Shown: piece by piece, positions 49,474-59,257 of the stretch
How the letters are laid out: each line of letters begins with the position of its first letter
Numbering within the stretch: the stretch's first letter is position 1
Source: Nocardia sp. NBC_01327
GTDB taxonomy: Bacteria; Actinomycetota; Actinomycetes; Mycobacteriales; Mycobacteriaceae
NCBI RefSeq assembly: GCF_035958815.1
Contig: NZ_CP108383.1
Span: 4,402,001 to 4,466,000 of the forward strand
Length of the DNA: 64,000 bases
Direction: 5' to 3'
Position numbers and translations under genes: made by a program
The notes under the pieces: generated by a model
The model's database searches: none
What the model saw: only the letters and a program-made list of their open reading frames with translations
Told to the model about the DNA's origin: nothing

Positions 49474-49908
49474 TCAGTGGGCTATGTAGACGCCCTGGGC
49501 TCCTGTGGTGGCTATGACGGTCGATCCTTGGGAGAGGTTGGCTGTGACGGTGCCGCCGGAATCGGTGGGGAGGGCGCGGCCGGGGGCGATGAGGCGGCCT
49601 GACCAGTTGTGGGGGGCGCCGTCGCAGGTGACGAGGACCGAGCCGTCGAGTTGGACGGCGATGGGGCCGCCGATGCCGCCCTGGAACATTTGTTCCAGGG
49701 AGCCGTTCGCGATGTTGACTCCGGCGGTGCCGCCTCCTGCGCAGGTGGCGGAGCCGTTGATGGTCAAGGTGGTGACGTTGTAGCTCATCTGCCGGTCGAC
49801 GGAGATGGAGGCCGGCTGCTGTGCGGACGCCAGTGCGGCGGTGAATCCCAGACAGCCGGTGGCTGCGATGAGAACCGCCCCTAGCGCGGGGTGCGGAGTG
49901 CGGAACAT
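49474..49908 (-). CDS. Secreted hypothetical protein
   Basis: A 144-residue protein with a signal peptide (GAVLIAATGCLGFTAALASA). The mature protein is small and beta-rich with a conserved-looking Cys pair (SATCAGGG, VTCDGAPHNW), likely a disulphide. A ribosome site AGGAGG is directly upstream (49914-49919 on the minus strand). No named family recognised. Confidence 0.78.
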   Translation of the reverse strand: MFRTPHPALGAVLIAATGCLGFTAALASAQQPASISVDRQMSYNVTTLTINGSATCAGGGTAGVNIANGSLEQMFQGGIGGPIAVQLDGSVLVTCDGAPHNWSGRLIAPGRALPTDSGGTVTANLSQGSTVIATTGAQGVYIAH

Positions 49909-50016
49909 GGCGTTCCTCCTGTCGATGCGCGATCACAAGATCGCCAACACCTACATCCTGCGCGCATTCGGTGATCGCCACCAGTGGCTGGCGCATCGAT
50001 CGGCCGTGCGTGACTG

Positions 50017-51363
50017 TCAGGCCGATGCGGCGCCCGGCGGCGGCAGATGGGGGAGCGGGAGGCTGTGCAGCCAGTCGTCCCACAGTGAGCGCAATGGCGC
50101 CGCGCTGTAATGCCCTGCCAGATCCATGAATTCGTCGGTGGTGACCGAGCTGTGGCGGTAGCGGGTGGTCCATTCGCGCAGCAGGTTGAAGAATTTCGGA
50201 TCGCCCAGTTGCAGGCGGAGGGCGTGCAGGGTCAGGGCGCCGCGTTTGTAGACGCGGTCGTCGAACATGCGGGTGGGGCCGGGATCGCCGAGCAGGATGT
50301 CCTGGGGCTGGTGGGACAGGCGCAGGCGGGCGGTGCGGGCCAGGTGGTCGGCGGTCGCGCCGCCGGAGGCCTCGGACCAGATCCATTCGGCATAGCAGGC
50401 GAAGCCCTCGTGCAGCCAGATATCGCGCCACTGGCGAATGGTCAGGCTGTTGCCGAACCACTGGTGCGCAAGCTCGTGTGCGACAAGGCGTTCCGAGCCG
50501 CGATGACCGTCGCAGTGATTGGCGCCGAAGGTGGAGATGCCCTGCGCCTCGATGGGGATTTCCAGATCGTCATCGGTGACGACGACCGTGTAGGCGTCGA
50601 AGGGGTACGGGCCGAATTTATCGGTGAAGACCGCCATCATGTCCGGCTGACGTGCGAAGTCGTGATCGAATGCGGCGCGCAGCCGCTGCGGCAGCACGGC
50701 CTGCATGGGCACCGCACCGCGCGGGGCCTCCAGCCGATGCTTGCGGTACGGCCCGACCTGCACCGTGGCCAGATAGGTCGCCATCGGTTCGGGCTGCTCG
50801 TACACCCAGGTGGTCTGACTGGCCTTGGTCTGCTTGCGCATCAGCGTGCCATTGGCCAGCGCGTAGTACGGGGTGTCGGTGGTGATCGAAATGCGGTAGC
50901 TGGCTTTGGAACTCGGGTGATCGTCACACGGAAACCAGGAGGCCGCGCCATTGGGCTGACTGGCCACCAGCGCACCCTCGGTGAGCTCCTCCCAGCCGAC
51001 CTCACCCCACGGGCCGCGCACCGGTTTGGGCGTGCCCGCGTACTGGACGACCAGCGCCAGCGCCCCACCGGCGGGGACCTTGATCGAGGGTGTGATCACC
51101 AGCTTGCCTTGCTGGTGAGTGTATTTCGCGACCTTGTAACCGTTGACCAGCACCTTCGACACGGCCAGCGACTGCGAAAGATCCAGTGCGAAGCGATCCC
51201 GCACCCCGGTGCTCACCGCCGTGATCTCGGCCCGCCCCGCCAGCCGATTGCTGGCGACCTTGTACACCAGTTCCAGGTCGTACCGCGATACCCGGTAACC
51301 GCGATTTCCGTTCTGCGGCAGGTAATCGTCGATGGCGTCTTCGGAGAACTTGTTCGGCATCAT
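50017..51363 (-). CDS. M1 family zinc metallopeptidase
   Basis: A 448-residue peptidase: VAHELAHQWFGNSLTIRQWRDIWLHEGFACYAEW contains HExxH (about residue 300) and the downstream Glu of gluzincins. The exopeptidase GAMEN loop, normally before it, reads QGISTFGAN, so substrate selection may differ. The ~450-residue length lacks the long C-terminal ERAP-like domain, as in small actinobacterial M1 enzymes. Its ATG (51363) overlaps the Pls-like gene's stop (ATGA), so the two are translationally coupled. No signal peptide, so it is probably cytosolic. Confidence 0.9.
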   Translation of the reverse strand: MMPNKFSEDAIDDYLPQNGNRGYRVSRYDLELVYKVASNRLAGRAEITAVSTGVRDRFALDLSQSLAVSKVLVNGYKVAKYTHQQGKLVITPSIKVPAGGALALVVQYAGTPKPVRGPWGEVGWEELTEGALVASQPNGAASWFPCDDHPSSKASYRISITTDTPYYALANGTLMRKQTKASQTTWVYEQPEPMATYLATVQVGPYRKHRLEAPRGAVPMQAVLPQRLRAAFDHDFARQPDMMAVFTDKFGPYPFDAYTVVVTDDDLEIPIEAQGISTFGANHCDGHRGSERLVAHELAHQWFGNSLTIRQWRDIWLHEGFACYAEWIWSEASGGATADHLARTARLRLSHQPQDILLGDPGPTRMFDDRVYKRGALTLHALRLQLGDPKFFNLLREWTTRYRHSSVTTDEFMDLAGHYSAAPLRSLWDDWLHSLPLPHLPPPGAASA

Positions 51364-54300
51364 TCGCCGGCCTCCGCCCGATCCGGCCACGGCGCAATGG
51401 GATTGCCCCACCAGCGAGTGGACGGCGGCACAGTGTCACCGCGCATGACCAGCGAGGCGGGGCCCACGGTGGCGCCCGGGCCGATGCTCGCGGCGGGCAG
51501 TGCGACGCAGTGCGGGCCGAGGGTGGCGCCCGCGCCGACGGTGACGGTGTCCATGGCCATGATTCGATCGTGGAACAGGTGGGTCTGCACCACGCAGCCC
51601 CGCTCCACGGTCGCGCCGTCGCCCAGAGTCACCAGGTCCGCCTCGGGTAGCCAGTAGGACTCGCACCATACCCCGCGGCCGATCTCGGCGCCGAGTCCGC
51701 GAAGCCACAAATTGAGTACGGGCGTACCGGTCGCCGCGCGTGCGAACCACGGCGCCGCAACATGTTCCACGAAGGTGTCGGCGACTTCATTGCGCCAGAC
51801 GAACGAGCTCCACAGCGGATGTTCTTCGGCGCGAATGCGTCCCACCAGAACCCACTTGGCCACAACGGAACTCGCGCCCGCGATCGCGCCCGCCGCCAGC
51901 AGCACCAGGCCACTGAGCAGTGCGGTGGGCAGATGTCCGAGGGTCTGCGCCAGCCAGGCCAGGGTGAACAGCACACCCAGGCCGATGGCGAAGGTCACCA
52001 GCACCGGAAGCAGCCGGCAGGTCTCGACGATGCCGCGGGCGATGAGCAGACGCGGCGGCGGATCGAAAGTGCGTGCGGTATCACCGGTTCCGGCCGTGCG
52101 GCGCAGGCGCACCGGCGGGCTGCCCAGCCACGACGAGCCCGCCTTGGACTTCGACGGTGCGGCCGAGAGCACCGCGACCAGACCGTTCTTCGGCACCCGG
52201 CGGCCCGGTGCGGTCATGCCGGAATTGCCGAGGAAGGCGCGCTTGCCGACCTTGGATTCGCCGATATGCAGCCAGCCGCCGCCGAGTTCGTAGCTCGCGA
52301 TCATGGTGTCGTCGGCCAGGAACGCGCCGTCGGCGACCGTGGTGAACTTCGGCAGCAGCAGCACGGTGGAGGCCTCGACGCCCTTGCCGATCTTCGCGCC
52401 CAGCAGGCGCAGCCACATCGGGGTCAGCAGGCTCGCGTACAGCGGGAACAGGAAGGTGCGGGCCGAATCCAGCAGGCGTTCGGTGGCCCAGGTCTGCCAG
52501 CCGATACGACTGCGCACCGGGTGATAGCCCTCGGTGAGTCCGATGCTGAGCAGTCGCACCGCGACGATCGTCACCACGGCGTACACGCCCAGGCTGATCA
52601 GCGTCGCGATCGGCAGCAGGGCGAAGGCGTGGCCGAGAGCCGTTGTCAGCGTGGTGGTCTTGCGAATCTCCCAGGCGATGAAGAGCCCGCCGGTACCCAG
52701 GCCGAGAATCGGCACGGCCGCCAGCAGCATCGAGGTGATACCGAAGATCGCGACCCAGTGCCGCGCGCGCGGCGGGGTCTGATCGGGCCAGCGGTGCTGT
52801 GCCTTACCGACTTTCACCGCCGGTGAGCCCGCCCACGACTGTTCGGCCTTCACCTTGCCCGATACCGCGGAACCGGCGGCGATCTCGGCATTCTTACCGA
52901 TCTTGCTGCCGGGCAGCACGATCGAGCGCGCACCGACCACCGCGCCCGGGCCGATCTCGATATGACCGATGTGCACCACATCGCCGTCGATCCAGTAGCC
53001 GGACAGGTCCACCTCGGGTTCGACGCTGCAACCGTCGCCCAATTCGAGCATGCCGGTCACCGGCGGCAGCGTGTGCAGGTCCACACCCTTGCCGATCTTC
53101 GCGCCGAGCGCCCGGGCGAACGGCACCATCCACGGTGCGCCGGAGAGGTTTTCGGCCCCACTGGCCTCCGAGAGCCGCACCGCGGTCCATAGTCGCAGGT
53201 GCACCCAGCCGCCGCGCGGGTAGCTGCCCGGCTTCACATTGCGCAGCAGGGTGCGCGCGCCCGCCACACACAGCGCCATGCGCCCGGGCGGAGAGATGAA
53301 CAGCAGGAAGGCGATCAGCGCCCACCACCACGACAGGCGCGGCAGCCAGGGCAGCGAGCCGGTCCAGGCCCCGATATTGCCGACAATGCCCAGCCAGGTG
53401 AGCCATTGCAGCCCGGTCAGGGTGGTGAGCGGAATGGTGGCCAGCACCTGGAACCACTGGGCCCGCAAGGGAACCGGGCGCACCACACGATCGACGACCG
53501 CGACGGCGGGAGCGCTGGCATCCAGCAGCGCCGCCAGCGCGCCGAGCCGGGGATGGTCGTACAGATCGGCGACGGTGATGCGCGGCTGCCGTTCCCGCAG
53601 TGCGGTGACCAGCTGCGCGGCCGCGAGCGAACCGCCGCCCAGATCGAAGAAGTCGGCATTCGGATCGCTGACCTCGGCGCCGAGAATCGAATCCCACAGT
53701 CCGGCAACCCATTGCTCGGTGGCGGAGAGTCCCGGATCGGCGTCGGTCGCCTTCGGCAGCGGCCACGGCAGGGCATTGCGATCGACCTTGCCGGAGGTGC
53801 GGGTGGGCAGTTCCGCCACCACCGCCAGCCGGGGGACCAGCGGGGCCGGGAGTTGTTCGCCGAGTTGAGCTCTGGCGGCCTTGATGTCGTAGTCCGCGCC
53901 GGGGCCTGTCAGGTAGCCGACCAGGATCTTATTGCCCGCCTTGGTGGTTCGGATGGCGGCGGCCGCGCCCGTCACCCCCGGCAGGTGCTGTAGCGCATTG
54001 TCGATCTCGCCGAGTTCGATGCGGCGGCCGCCGAGCTTGATCTGATCGTCGGCGCGGCCGAGGAACACCAGTCCCTCGCTGTCATTGCGGACCAGATCGC
54101 CACTGCGGTAGGCGCGTTCCCATCCGACCGACTCCAGCGGCGCGTACTTCTCGGCATCCTTGGCCGGGTCGAGATAGCGGGCCAGGCCGACGCCGCCGAT
54201 GACCAGCTCACCGGATTCGCCCTCGCCCACCGGGTTTCCGGCCGCATCGACGACGGTGAGATCCCAGCCGTCCAGAGGTAGTCCGATGCGCACCGGGAAG

Positions 54301-55250
54301 GATCCGTCGAGCAGTGCGGCGCAGGCGACCACGGTGGCCTCGGTGGGGCCGTAGGTATTCCAGACCTCACGGTCGTCGGTGCCCGCCAGGCGTTCGGCGA
54401 GTTCCGGCGGGACCGCCTCACCGCCGAAGATGAGCAGGCGCACCGAATCCAGGGCTTCGGCGGGCCAGGTGGCGGCCAGCGTGGGCACCGTGGACACGAT
54501 GCTGATCTCGCGCCGCACCAGCCACGGGCCGAGATCCGCGCCGGTGCGCACCAGCGCACGCGGGGCGGGTACCAGGCAGGCGCCGTGCCGCCAGGCCAGC
54601 CACATTTCCTCGCAGGAGGCATCGAAGGCGACCGAAAGGCCCGCGAGGACACGGTCTCCGGGGCCGATGGGGGCTTGCTGCAGGAACAGCCGGGCCTCGG
54701 CGTCGACGAAGGCGGCGGCGTTGAGATGGGTGACCGCAACACCTTTCGGGGTTCCGGTGGAGCCGGAGGTGAAGATGATCCAGGCGTCGTCGGCCGGGGT
54801 GGGCGGCGCGGTCGACGCGGCGGTCGATTCGTGTGCCGCAGCGGTGGTTTCGATTCCGCCGGCGGTGGCCATGGCGGTCACCTTCGCCTCGCCGAAGACC
54901 AGGCGGGCGCGCTCGTCGGGATCGTCGGCATCCACGGGCACATAGGCCGCGCCCGCGTGCAGCACCGCGAGAATCGTCAGGTACAGCTCCGCGGTGCCCG
55001 ATGGCATCCGCACCCCGACACGGTCACCGGCGCGCACGCCGGCCGCGGCCAGCTTGCCGACTACGGTGTCGATCTCGGCCAGCAACTCCGCGTAGCTGAG
55101 CACTGTCTCGCCGTCGTCGATGGCGGGTGCGTCGGGGTGATCCTGCGCGGTCGCGGCCAGGATATCGACCAGGGTGCGAGCGGGTGGTGCGAGTGCGGCC
55201 CGCAGCATCGGACTGACGTCCGTCGCGGTCTCGACCTCGTTCTGCACCAT
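51360..55250 (-). CDS. Pls/PosA-type peptide synthetase with membrane and left-handed beta-helix domains
   Basis: A 1296-residue single-module enzyme. Residues ~20-500 form an adenylation domain (TSGSTGTPKGVAVTHLN near 160, NTYGPTEAT near 300, YRSGDLV, GKVDRNALP). A carrier domain follows with its phosphopantetheine Ser in DLGGGSLAAAQL (near 541). Then come about five to six membrane helices interleaved with three hexapeptide-repeat (left-handed beta-helix) segments (LGAKIGKGVDLHT, LGAKIGKGVEASTVLLLP, LGAEIGRGVWCESYWLPEAD). This is the Pls architecture that makes isopeptide homopolymers such as epsilon-polylysine. The substrate is not established from sequence. The start at ATG 55250 is used. 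Coupled to an M1 peptidase. Confidence 0.92.
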   Translation of the reverse strand: MVQNEVETATDVSPMLRAALAPPARTLVDILAATAQDHPDAPAIDDGETVLSYAELLAEIDTVVGKLAAAGVRAGDRVGVRMPSGTAELYLTILAVLHAGAAYVPVDADDPDERARLVFGEAKVTAMATAGGIETTAAAHESTAASTAPPTPADDAWIIFTSGSTGTPKGVAVTHLNAAAFVDAEARLFLQQAPIGPGDRVLAGLSVAFDASCEEMWLAWRHGACLVPAPRALVRTGADLGPWLVRREISIVSTVPTLAATWPAEALDSVRLLIFGGEAVPPELAERLAGTDDREVWNTYGPTEATVVACAALLDGSFPVRIGLPLDGWDLTVVDAAGNPVGEGESGELVIGGVGLARYLDPAKDAEKYAPLESVGWERAYRSGDLVRNDSEGLVFLGRADDQIKLGGRRIELGEIDNALQHLPGVTGAAAAIRTTKAGNKILVGYLTGPGADYDIKAARAQLGEQLPAPLVPRLAVVAELPTRTSGKVDRNALPWPLPKATDADPGLSATEQWVAGLWDSILGAEVSDPNADFFDLGGGSLAAAQLVTALRERQPRITVADLYDHPRLGALAALLDASAPAVAVVDRVVRPVPLRAQWFQVLATIPLTTLTGLQWLTWLGIVGNIGAWTGSLPWLPRLSWWWALIAFLLFISPPGRMALCVAGARTLLRNVKPGSYPRGGWVHLRLWTAVRLSEASGAENLSGAPWMVPFARALGAKIGKGVDLHTLPPVTGMLELGDGCSVEPEVDLSGYWIDGDVVHIGHIEIGPGAVVGARSIVLPGSKIGKNAEIAAGSAVSGKVKAEQSWAGSPAVKVGKAQHRWPDQTPPRARHWVAIFGITSMLLAAVPILGLGTGGLFIAWEIRKTTTLTTALGHAFALLPIATLISLGVYAVVTIVAVRLLSIGLTEGYHPVRSRIGWQTWATERLLDSARTFLFPLYASLLTPMWLRLLGAKIGKGVEASTVLLLPKFTTVADGAFLADDTMIASYELGGGWLHIGESKVGKRAFLGNSGMTAPGRRVPKNGLVAVLSAAPSKSKAGSSWLGSPPVRLRRTAGTGDTARTFDPPPRLLIARGIVETCRLLPVLVTFAIGLGVLFTLAWLAQTLGHLPTALLSGLVLLAAGAIAGASSVVAKWVLVGRIRAEEHPLWSSFVWRNEVADTFVEHVAAPWFARAATGTPVLNLWLRGLGAEIGRGVWCESYWLPEADLVTLGDGATVERGCVVQTHLFHDRIMAMDTVTVGAGATLGPHCVALPAASIGPGATVGPASLVMRGDTVPPSTRWWGNPIAPWPDRAEAGE

Positions 55251-55253
55251 CAA

Positions 55254-55604
55254 GTCCTGCCCACCTCTCAGAGAACTGCCCGGTCAGCGAACTGTCCGGC
55301 GTTTCGATGTCCGTTGTTTCACATAAGGGTTACCAGTGGGCAAACACCCCGGTGACCAACAGTCCACGGTACCCGCGAACTGGTCGCCCGCTGTTCACCG
55401 AACCGGTGCGGTCGTGCAGGTCACAGTCCTACGCATTGTCGCAAGACGGATATGAACTTAGAGTTTGCTCGTCACTTGCCAAACCTGCGCCGGGTCCTTT
55501 CGGGCGCGGCAGCGAACCACTCGAACCTGGGATGACGCCCCGGCCGCGCGATGAGGGCGCAGCCGGGGCGTCGTCGTTTTCCGCCGGTCTGTAGGTTCGG
55601 AGGT
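55254..55604. other. Gap with leader frame and terminator
   Basis: A 351-bp gap between divergent genes. It holds a 27-codon frame starting ATG 55452 whose TGA (55533-55535) overlaps a strong plus-strand terminator (55534-55572). Otherwise no gene. Promoters for both the Pls-like gene and the cyclase gene must lie here. Confidence 0.55.
55534..55572 (+). terminator. Rho-independent terminator upstream of the cyclase gene
   Basis: GACGCCCCGGC (55534-55544)/GCCGGGGCGTC (55562-55572), a perfect 11-bp stem with a 17-base loop followed by GTCGTTTT. It faces the cyclase gene 32 bp downstream, so it either ends an upstream transcript or attenuates this one. Confidence 0.65.
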
Positions 55605-56531
55605 ATGGCGTTTCCATCGGAATTTCTCGACCTCGCAAAGCGCGTGAACAACTGGGGCCGTTGGGGTTCCGACGATCAGATCGGCACGCTCAATCTTATT
55701 ACCGATGAGGTGGTGCGGGCCGCGGCGGGCACGGTGCGCAGCGGACGCCGGGTGGCTCTCGCACTGCCGCTGAGTCAGCAGGGTGTGCAGACCGGGATGA
55801 TTCCGGGCCGGGTCAATGCGCTGCACAGCATGATCGCGATCAATTGGGAGTTGTTCGGGCCCGGCACCATTGCCACCAGTGACGACGTGGTGACGATGGG
55901 CCTGCAGGCCGGAACCCACTGGGATGCCCTGACGCACATCTCGCACTCCGGGCGGATCTACAACGGCCGTTCCGCCGACACCATCACCGCGCACAAGGGC
56001 GCGGCCTTCAGCGGGATCGACAAGGTGCCGCACATCGTGTCCCGCGGCGTGCTTCTCGATGTGGCCCGAGCGCGCGGGGTGGACGGTCTGGCGAGCGATC
56101 ACGCGGTCACGCCGGAGGATCTGGAGGCCGCCGAGGAATTCGGCCGGGTGAAGGTGCGCGCGGGCGATATCGTGCTCGTCCGCACCGGTCAGATGCGACT
56201 GTTCCTGTCCGGCGACCGTCAGGGTTATGCCGTCCCCGCGCCCGGTCTGTCCGTACGCTGCCCCGAATGGTTCCATGCGCGCGATGTCGCGGCCGTAGCC
56301 AATGACACGCTCACCTTCGAGATCTTCCCGCCGGAAATCGACAATCTGATGCTCGCCGTGCACGCCCTCCACCTCGTGGAAATGGGCATGCTGCAGGGGC
56401 AGAACTGGAATCTGCAGGAGCTCTCCGAAGTCTGCGCGGAGGAGGGGCAGTACGAATTCCTGCTCTCCGCCATGCCTGAACCCTTTGTCGGTGCGACCGG
56501 AACCCCCGTGGCCCCGGTCGCCATCCTCTGA
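55605..56531 (+). CDS. Cyclase/kynurenine formamidase-like hydrolase
   Basis: A 308-residue metal-dependent hydrolase: GLQAGTHWDALTHISHSGRIYNG carries the HxGTHxDxxxH metal motif of the cyclase (kynurenine formamidase-like) superfamily (here AGTHWDALTHISH), and GDIVLVRTGQM is conserved. ATG 55605 is preceded by CGGAGGT. Substrate unclear; a cyclic amide or ester is likely. It is followed closely by the convergent thioesterase gene. Confidence 0.85.
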   Translation: MAFPSEFLDLAKRVNNWGRWGSDDQIGTLNLITDEVVRAAAGTVRSGRRVALALPLSQQGVQTGMIPGRVNALHSMIAINWELFGPGTIATSDDVVTMGLQAGTHWDALTHISHSGRIYNGRSADTITAHKGAAFSGIDKVPHIVSRGVLLDVARARGVDGLASDHAVTPEDLEAAEEFGRVKVRAGDIVLVRTGQMRLFLSGDRQGYAVPAPGLSVRCPEWFHARDVAAVANDTLTFEIFPPEIDNLMLAVHALHLVEMGMLQGQNWNLQELSEVCAEEGQYEFLLSAMPEPFVGATGTPVAPVAIL

Positions 56532-56537
56532 GGGCCG

Positions 56538-57359
56538 TCAGTCCTTGAAATAGACCATCTGGTGACTTGTTGCCAGCAGTGTGCCGTTATTCGCCCAGAG
56601 TTCGGCCGACTGGTCGAAGAAGCCGTTGCCGAAGTGCTGTGAGCGGGCGGTGGCGAGCACCGGCAGGTCGGATTGTGCTGTCAGCAGTTCGTTGTCGGCG
56701 TGGAAATAGACGGTCAGCGAGACGGTGCCGGCGGGGACGACCCGGCCCAGGCGCAGCATGACCCGCGGAAAGAACACATCGCTGAGCGCGGTCAGGCCGC
56801 AGTAGTCCAGCGGCCGCGCGGGCGTATCCCGTACCCATAGCGTGGTTGTCGAACTGTGGTTCGGATCGGCGTCCGCAACGGCGATGGCGCCCTCGACGAA
56901 TCGCATGTCGTAATTGCGGACCCAGGCGATGAACTCGGGCAGCGCCTCGGGCTCGAGGGTGTCCGCGGGCGGCACCGCCGGTGCGGTGACCTCGGTGGAG
57001 GTCCATGTCGGGCGGCGATTGCCGAATACGGCTGTGGCAGTGGTGGCGACAACACCGTCCTGGCTCAGGCTCAGCGTCCAGTGCTGTGTATTGCGGTTCG
57101 TGCGCACCGGAACCGCGGAGATGACGAAGGGGCCGTTGGCAATCGGCCCGGCATAGTTCACGGTGATCGAGAGCGGTTCCCCGAGGCAGTCCGGATGCTG
57201 CTGCGCCGCCCGCAGCAGAGTCGCGGCGGTGATCCCGCCGAACGGGCCCACCATATTGGCGTAGTCCGGGGTGGTCTGCCCGCGATAGTTCCCGTCGCCG
57301 TCGTAGATGAGCTCGGTCGCGACGTCGAACGGATGCGGCGGGGTCACGGTGCGGGGCAT
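56538..57359 (-). CDS. Acyl-CoA thioesterase-like hot-dog protein
   Basis: A 273-residue double hot-dog protein: MVGPFGGITAATLLRAAQQHPD at the start and LTALSDVFFPRVMLRLGR and FHADNELL in the second hot-dog are TesB-type features. It hydrolyses acyl-CoA thioesters or is a related thioesterase. No signal peptide. Converges on the cyclase gene (6 bp between stops). Confidence 0.85.
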   Translation of the reverse strand: MPRTVTPPHPFDVATELIYDGDGNYRGQTTPDYANMVGPFGGITAATLLRAAQQHPDCLGEPLSITVNYAGPIANGPFVISAVPVRTNRNTQHWTLSLSQDGVVATTATAVFGNRRPTWTSTEVTAPAVPPADTLEPEALPEFIAWVRNYDMRFVEGAIAVADADPNHSSTTTLWVRDTPARPLDYCGLTALSDVFFPRVMLRLGRVVPAGTVSLTVYFHADNELLTAQSDLPVLATARSQHFGNGFFDQSAELWANNGTLLATSHQMVYFKD

Positions 57360-57537
57360 CGATCGAGGCTACCGCTCGTGTGAAACGGGCTCGACCCGGC
57401 GGGTCGGCCACGGCGCGGGATCGGTGAGAGGTGAGCGCCGGGGCGGGGGAGTCGTCACCAATATTCAGTCCTGGTGCGATCTTTGACCGCTCAGGCCGAT
57501 TCGCCAGCCGATCCCAGGTGGCCCGGTGGTCCCACGG

Positions 57538-58644
57538 TCAGCAGCACCCGCCTATCCGCGGACGCGAGCTCGGATCGGAGACGCCGCCGCGGACGGCTTC
57601 GAGGAAAGCGGGGAGGTCGATGCGCCGCCCACCCACCCAGGTGCCGAGGACGCTGACGGTCTCGGCCAGCCGTGCCGGGTCCACGTCGTAGGGGTCGGCG
57701 GACAATTCGACGAAGTCGGCGAGCTTGCCTGTGCGGATGGACCCGACCAGGTGGTCGCGGCGCAGGGTGCGGGCGGCATTGATCGTGTGGGCGCGGATCG
57801 CGGATTCGAGCGGGATGGCCTGATCGGCGCCGTGCACGTTGCCGGCGCGGGTGCGGCGGGAGACGACAGTCTGGATATTGATCAGCGGCGACGGTGGCGA
57901 GACCGGCCCGTCGTTGTGCAGCGACAGGCAGGCTCCCGAGGCGAGCGCATCATTGAACGGAGCGAATCGGCTGCCGTGGGCGTGGTCGAAGATCTGCCCG
58001 TCGAGCAGGTCGCCCCAGAAGTAGTACTGGAACGGTGACATCGACACGTGCACGCCGAGGCGGGCGGCACGATCCAGCTGGGCTCGGGTCGCGCCGCCCA
58101 GATGTTCCAGCCGCCACCGATGGTCGGTACCGGTGAGCCCGTGGCGTTGCAGCGCCGCCTCGTAGGCGTCCAAGCCCATCTCCACGGCCAGGTCCCCGTT
58201 GGAGTGGAATGCGATCTGCCAGCCCGCGGCCGCGGCGTTGTCCAGGATCGCGTCCAGCTCCGGCCGCGAGTAGTTCAGTGAACCGGTGCCACCGGCGGTC
58301 GCCGGGTCGATGCCGGCCCGCCGGGTTGCCGCGGTGTCCAGGTAGGGGTACGAGGTCGCCCCCGATCCCACCCAGACCGCGCCGTCGATCCACAACTTGA
58401 CTCCCGCCTTGCGGAGCATATCGTCGGCGGCAGCGAATACTGTTGCCTCCGTGTAGGTGTCGGTCGTCGACATCTCCCACAGGCTGACTCGCAGCGGGCA
58501 GGACACGGTAGCGGCCAGTGCTTCGTAGTCGGTTTTGCGTTGCGGGTCATAGGCCATATCCGAGGTCGAGGTATACCCGGCGCGCGACATCGCGGCGCAG
58601 AACTGGGCGGCAGACTGAACCGGACCGGGCATCTGGGCGATCAA
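57538..58644 (-). pseudogene. Amidohydrolase (YtcJ-like), 5'-truncated
   Basis: 368 residues covering only the C-terminal two thirds of a YtcJ-type amidohydrolase (normally ~540). Metal/catalytic segments present include IAFHSNGDLAVEM, RLEHLGG (HxE), and ALASGACLSLHNDGPVSPP. ALRDHLVGSIRTGKLADFVELSADPYDV is the C-terminal composite domain. The N-terminal barrel strands with HxH are missing; upstream DNA shows no continuation in any frame. Most likely a remnant, though a short active variant cannot be excluded. Confidence 0.65.
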
Positions 58645-58926
58645 GGGATCCAGGACCTAGAGCGTGCTCCTGACGCCGCTTCGAGGCCCAGAAGCCCCGC
58701 ACCACAGCCTGTTTGAAGATCAGCGGGGCTCGGATCGATCTCCCTGGGCCGACCCGACAGCACACCGCACGCATCGTCATCCTCCTCAGTCGTTGCCGAG
58801 CTGGCGACGCCCAGGACACGGGCACCTGTTCTCCCATCCATCGGAGGGTGAACCGATCGGCCAACGGCCGTATTATTGGGCCCGCCACCACAGCGTGGCC
58901 GAATTGTCGGAGGGCGGAGGCGAAGT

Positions 58927-59163
58927 ATGACCGATGAGGAGATCATCATCTCGTTCGCCCTGACCAGACTGGATAACGCGAACAGCGACCTCGATCTGGA
59001 AGACGTTGCCGCCCTGGTGGTGCGCCGCCTGACCCCCGATCAGATACTCGACCTCGCCACCCGCAACCTCGTTGAACGGAATGAGTTGCGGGGAGCATTG
59101 TTCGAGTCTGCGGTCGAGCATGTGCTCAGGACCGTTCTGACGGCCCGAGGTCCTGTCGACTGA
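58927..59163 (+). CDS. Small acidic helical hypothetical protein
   Basis: A 78-residue protein with GGAGG 7 bases before ATG 58927. It is acidic and helical (MTDEEIIISFALTRLDNANSDLDLEDVAALVVRRLTPDQILDLATRNL), with no signal peptide or membrane helix. Might be a small adaptor or regulator; no family recognised. A strong terminator follows at 59203. Confidence 0.7.
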   Translation: MTDEEIIISFALTRLDNANSDLDLEDVAALVVRRLTPDQILDLATRNLVERNELRGALFESAVEHVLRTVLTARGPVD

Positions 59164-59202
59164 CGCTGTTCGAAGGAACGGACCGCCACCACCGTCACAC
59201 AG

Positions 59203-59233
59203 CGCACCCCCTCCGGAATCCGGAGGGGGTGCG
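59203..59233. terminator. Bidirectional terminator
   Basis: A perfect 14-bp stem, CGCACCCCCTCCGG/CCGGAGGGGGTGCG, AAT loop, between the convergent 78-residue gene and the 36-residue peptide gene. Confidence 0.88.
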
Positions 59234-59257
59234 CTTGTCGAATCGGGGTGGTCCCGA

